A stretch of 64,000 nt of DNA. Origin: an uncultured Muribaculaceae bacterium. GTDB taxonomy: Bacteria > Bacteroidota > Bacteroidia > Bacteroidales > Muribaculaceae. The DNA is taken from NCBI GenBank assembly GCA_910577465.1, contig CAJTMM010000001.1, forward strand, positions 1-64,000, read 5' to 3'. The notes beneath the pieces were generated by a model. The model did no database searches and was not told the DNA's origin. It worked only from the letters and a program-made list of their open reading frames with translations. The position numbers were made by a program, and so were the translations under genes. Of the stretch, positions 61,729-64,000 are shown piece after piece. Each line of letters starts with the position of its first letter. Position 1 is the stretch's first letter.

Positions 61729-63098
61729 AGCCAATTGTAGCCATAATAATCGCTGCCACTGCCCTATCGCTTGGGTCATGTAAACTCGGTCAGAAATATG
61801 TGAAGCCATCCAACACCGGTATGCCTACAGCGTTTGACCCCACCGTTCAGACCGATACGATATCCATAGCTGACCTGAAATGGCAGGAAGTCTATTCCGA
61901 TTCAATACTTCAATCACTCATTGAAAAGACACTGGCAAATAACAAAGACCTTCTTGCCGCTGATGCCAGAATCAAGGAACTTGCCGCACAAAGCCGTGTG
62001 GCTAAAGCCGACTTATTTCCCTCCATTACAGGAAACGCTTACACCCAGAAGGAAGCCCTGAATTATGGAGGCGACGGATTCTCAAACGATCCCGAGATAG
62101 GAATAAAACTGTCGATAGGTTGGGAAGCCGACCTCTGGGGAAATCTACGATGGGCAAAAGACCGAAGCATTGCCCAGTTATTGGGGAGCATAGAAGCTCA
62201 ACGAGCCTTAAAAATAAGTCTTATAGCCCAAGTGGCACAAGCTTATTTTGAATTGGTAGCGCTCGACCATGAATATAACATCGTAAGCCGCACGCTTCAA
62301 GCCCGCAAAGAGGGAGTACGCATAGCCAAACTACGTTTTGAGGGCGGACTTACTGCTGAGACATCCTATCTTCAAGCCCAGGTAGAATATGCACGTACCG
62401 CCACATACCTTCCGGTTCTCGAACGCAACATTGCGCTCAAAGAGAATCAGATTTCATTACTTACAGGCTCTTACCCGGATCACATCGAACGAGCTGAATT
62501 CAAAGCCGACGTACCATTACCCGAGACGCTTCCGGTAGGATTACCATCAGCCTTGCTCGAAAAACGTCCCGATATTCGCCAGGCAGAACAACAGCTCATC
62601 GCCGCCAACGCTGAGGTAGGAATTGCCTATACCAATCGGTTTCCCCGGCTTACGCTGACTGCTCAAGGTGGATTGGAGAGCGAGGAATTTGCCAATTTTC
62701 TCAAATCGCCCATGTACTTCCTTAGTGCAGGACTTATAGGTCCGGTATTCGACATGGGACGCCGACAAGCGGCATATCGCGCCAAACAAGCGGCTTACGA
62801 ACAAGCGAATTTACAATACGAGAAGACTGTACTCCAAGCCTTCACTGATGTAAAAAATGCAATAGTCACATTCAAAAAAGTTGAGGACATATATACAAAA
62901 TGGCGCGAACTCGAACAGTCAGCCAAAGCAACCATGGACCTTGCCCAGCTGCAATACATAAATGGTGTGATAAGCTATATCAATGTTCTTGACGCCCAAC
63001 GTAGTTATTTCGATGCACAGATAGGTCTGAGCAACGCTATACGCGACAAGCGCCTGTGCCTTGTCCAACTTTACAAATCACTTGGCGGTGGCTGGTAA
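61725..63098 (+). CDS. RND efflux outer-membrane lipoprotein (OprM/TolC-like)
   Basis: A 457-residue outer-membrane factor. The signal peptide ends in LSLGSC, a lipobox with the Cys at 19, so the protein is lipid-anchored. Two repeats of the channel fold follow, with the conserved PSITGNAYTQ and SIGWEADLWGNLR in the first half and VGLPSALLEKRPDIRQAEQQL in the second. It forms the exit duct of the pump encoded upstream, overlapping it by 4 bp. Confidence 0.92.
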   Translation: MKPIVAIIIAATALSLGSCKLGQKYVKPSNTGMPTAFDPTVQTDTISIADLKWQEVYSDSILQSLIEKTLANNKDLLAADARIKELAAQSRVAKADLFPSITGNAYTQKEALNYGGDGFSNDPEIGIKLSIGWEADLWGNLRWAKDRSIAQLLGSIEAQRALKISLIAQVAQAYFELVALDHEYNIVSRTLQARKEGVRIAKLRFEGGLTAETSYLQAQVEYARTATYLPVLERNIALKENQISLLTGSYPDHIERAEFKADVPLPETLPVGLPSALLEKRPDIRQAEQQLIAANAEVGIAYTNRFPRLTLTAQGGLESEEFANFLKSPMYFLSAGLIGPVFDMGRRQAAYRAKQAAYEQANLQYEKTVLQAFTDVKNAIVTFKKVEDIYTKWRELEQSAKATMDLAQLQYINGVISYINVLDAQRSYFDAQIGLSNAIRDKRLCLVQLYKSLGGGW

Positions 63099-63209
63099 CT
63101 AATGAAGCTGGATATCAGCAAGGTCCGAAGGTTTTAACAATTCTTTGTCCTTATAGGCTAATCTATCAAGTACCCCACTGCGTTATAGCTTAGAACATAT
63201 CCTCAAGCT

Positions 63210-64000
63210 ATGACTGACAGCAACACCATATTCACGCGACTGCTTTCGGAACTGGACGTAAAGCACACTCACGCATTCAGCAACAACCAGTTCCTGTCCA
63301 TGCCGTTTCAGTCACTTTTTGGTCTGGAGAAACTCCTCAAGGAGTACGGCATAGATAGCTGCTGCTTCAAAGTAAAATCCAATGAACAACTCACCTCCCT
63401 CCCCACTCCGTATCTAACCCAAATCAACGATGGAATCAAGATGGTGAACGGATTTTCTTCTGATTCAGTTTCCTTAAGTGACGGCAATGGCATTACAACA
63501 ATATCTCTTAGGGATTTTAATAACGGATGTACCGGCATTGTTATGGGGGTCTACCCCACAGAATCCGCTATTGAACCCAACTATACAGCCCACCGCATCA
63601 CAGAGATAGGCACTGCTGTAAAGAGATGGCTGCTTCCGGGAATCCTGTCACTGCTATTCCTATACTTTTTTATAACCCGTGGTCTTTACAGTCAAATCCA
63701 TACCGTATTATTAACAGTCATAGACTGCCTGGGACTTTACTTTTCATATTTGCTGATTCTCAAACAGCTGCGCATCCACACCCGCGCCGCCGACCGTGTA
63801 TGTGGAATTATCCAGAAAGAGGGATGCAATAAGGTACTGAACACTGATGCATCAAGTTTCTTCGGATTGTTCCACTGGTGCGAGGTAGGATTTGCATATT
63901 TCAGCGTCAGCCTGCTCATAATGCTCATCTTCCCCGGACATATACCGCAATTAGCTCTTATAAATGTATGCTGCTTGCCATTTACCTTTTGGAGTATATG
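63210..64000 (+). CDS. C39-like/VKOR-domain membrane protein (partial)
   Basis: A frame from ATG 63210 stays open to the right edge (263 residues). Residues 1-125 look like a degenerate C39 peptidase domain (SLFGLEKLLKEYGI, TPYLTQINDGIKMV) with no catalytic Cys in the normal place. Membrane helices follow (LLPGILSLLFLYFFI, LLTVIDCLGLYFSYLLIL). CGIIQKEGCNKVLNTDASSF and GLFHWCEVGFAYF are hallmarks of the vitamin K epoxide reductase family. Such fusions occur in Bacteroidetes peptide-secretion loci and make disulfide bonds; the missing C-terminus usually ends in a thioredoxin domain. An ORF list requiring a stop would miss it. Confidence 0.8.
   Translation, partial: MTDSNTIFTRLLSELDVKHTHAFSNNQFLSMPFQSLFGLEKLLKEYGIDSCCFKVKSNEQLTSLPTPYLTQINDGIKMVNGFSSDSVSLSDGNGITTISLRDFNNGCTGIVMGVYPTESAIEPNYTAHRITEIGTAVKRWLLPGILSLLFLYFFITRGLYSQIHTVLLTVIDCLGLYFSYLLILKQLRIHTRAADRVCGIIQKEGCNKVLNTDASSFFGLFHWCEVGFAYFSVSLLIMLIFPGHIPQLALINVCCLPFTFWSI

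Overview
The window looks like chromosomal DNA of a Bacteroidales bacterium. The evidence is repeated TAnnTTTG -7 promoter elements, a Ser-type sulfatase, a VirE-N/BT4734-type protein, an AspT/AspD pair and a C39/VKOR protein. Genus cannot be fixed from sequence alone; a gut Muribaculaceae- or Bacteroides-like host is an inference. No integrase, transposase, phage structural gene or CRISPR array is visible.

Two regions differ sharply. About 1-42 kb is an accessory island of conflict, repair and toxin-antitoxin genes with several broken genes. About 42-64 kb is ordinary chromosome: cysteine synthase, PIF1-like helicase, SpoU methyltransferase, sulfatase, FolB, RNase R, GyrB, tRNA-Pro(GGG), AspT/AspD, an RND efflux operon and a partial C39/VKOR gene.

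Island left part (1-15 kb): a LlaJI/McrC-like nuclease, a DUF5677-like protein, a zinc alcohol dehydrogenase, an unknown protein coupled to a radical SAM enzyme, a DUF262 pair (GmrSD-type), a tripartite HipB-HipS-HipT kinase toxin-antitoxin operon, a VirE-N protein, relics of antitoxins and a Fic protein whose catalytic His is Gln. The DUF262 pair and hipBST share a 58-bp promoter block (44 of 58 identical) with the same 8-6-8 inverted repeat, which suggests one regulator for both.

Island centre (15-33 kb) holds two RNA-repair clusters, each with its own RtcB ligase and WYL-domain regulator. Cluster 1 (minus strand) is a tightly overlapping operon: alpha/beta-hydrolase-like protein, WYL, DnaB-like ATPase, DprA, RtcB, PrfH. 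Cluster 2 comprises RtcB, a winged-helix AAA+ ATPase, WYL, a DnaQ-like exonuclease, a small protein, an FtsZ-like protein without the GTP loop, a two-helix membrane protein, a MoxR ATPase and a VWA protein. Cluster 2 has six promoters, each with a TGTATCA-N5-TGATACA-type site starting exactly 28 bp upstream of the -7 element. Cluster 1 has a different inverted repeat (TAATCGGCA-N7-TGCCGATTA type) at two promoters, again at fixed spacing. In both sets the site is centred 19 bp upstream of the -7 element. I read this as two parallel, separately controlled WYL regulons for RNA damage response. This is the strongest candidate for an undescribed system in the window.

Island right part (33-42 kb): a decayed phospholipase D-like gene, a long structured leader, then an operon of a triple zinc-finger-repeat protein, a KAP NTPase and a second DUF262 pair. 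A Fic relic and a DUF234-type ATPase close the island.
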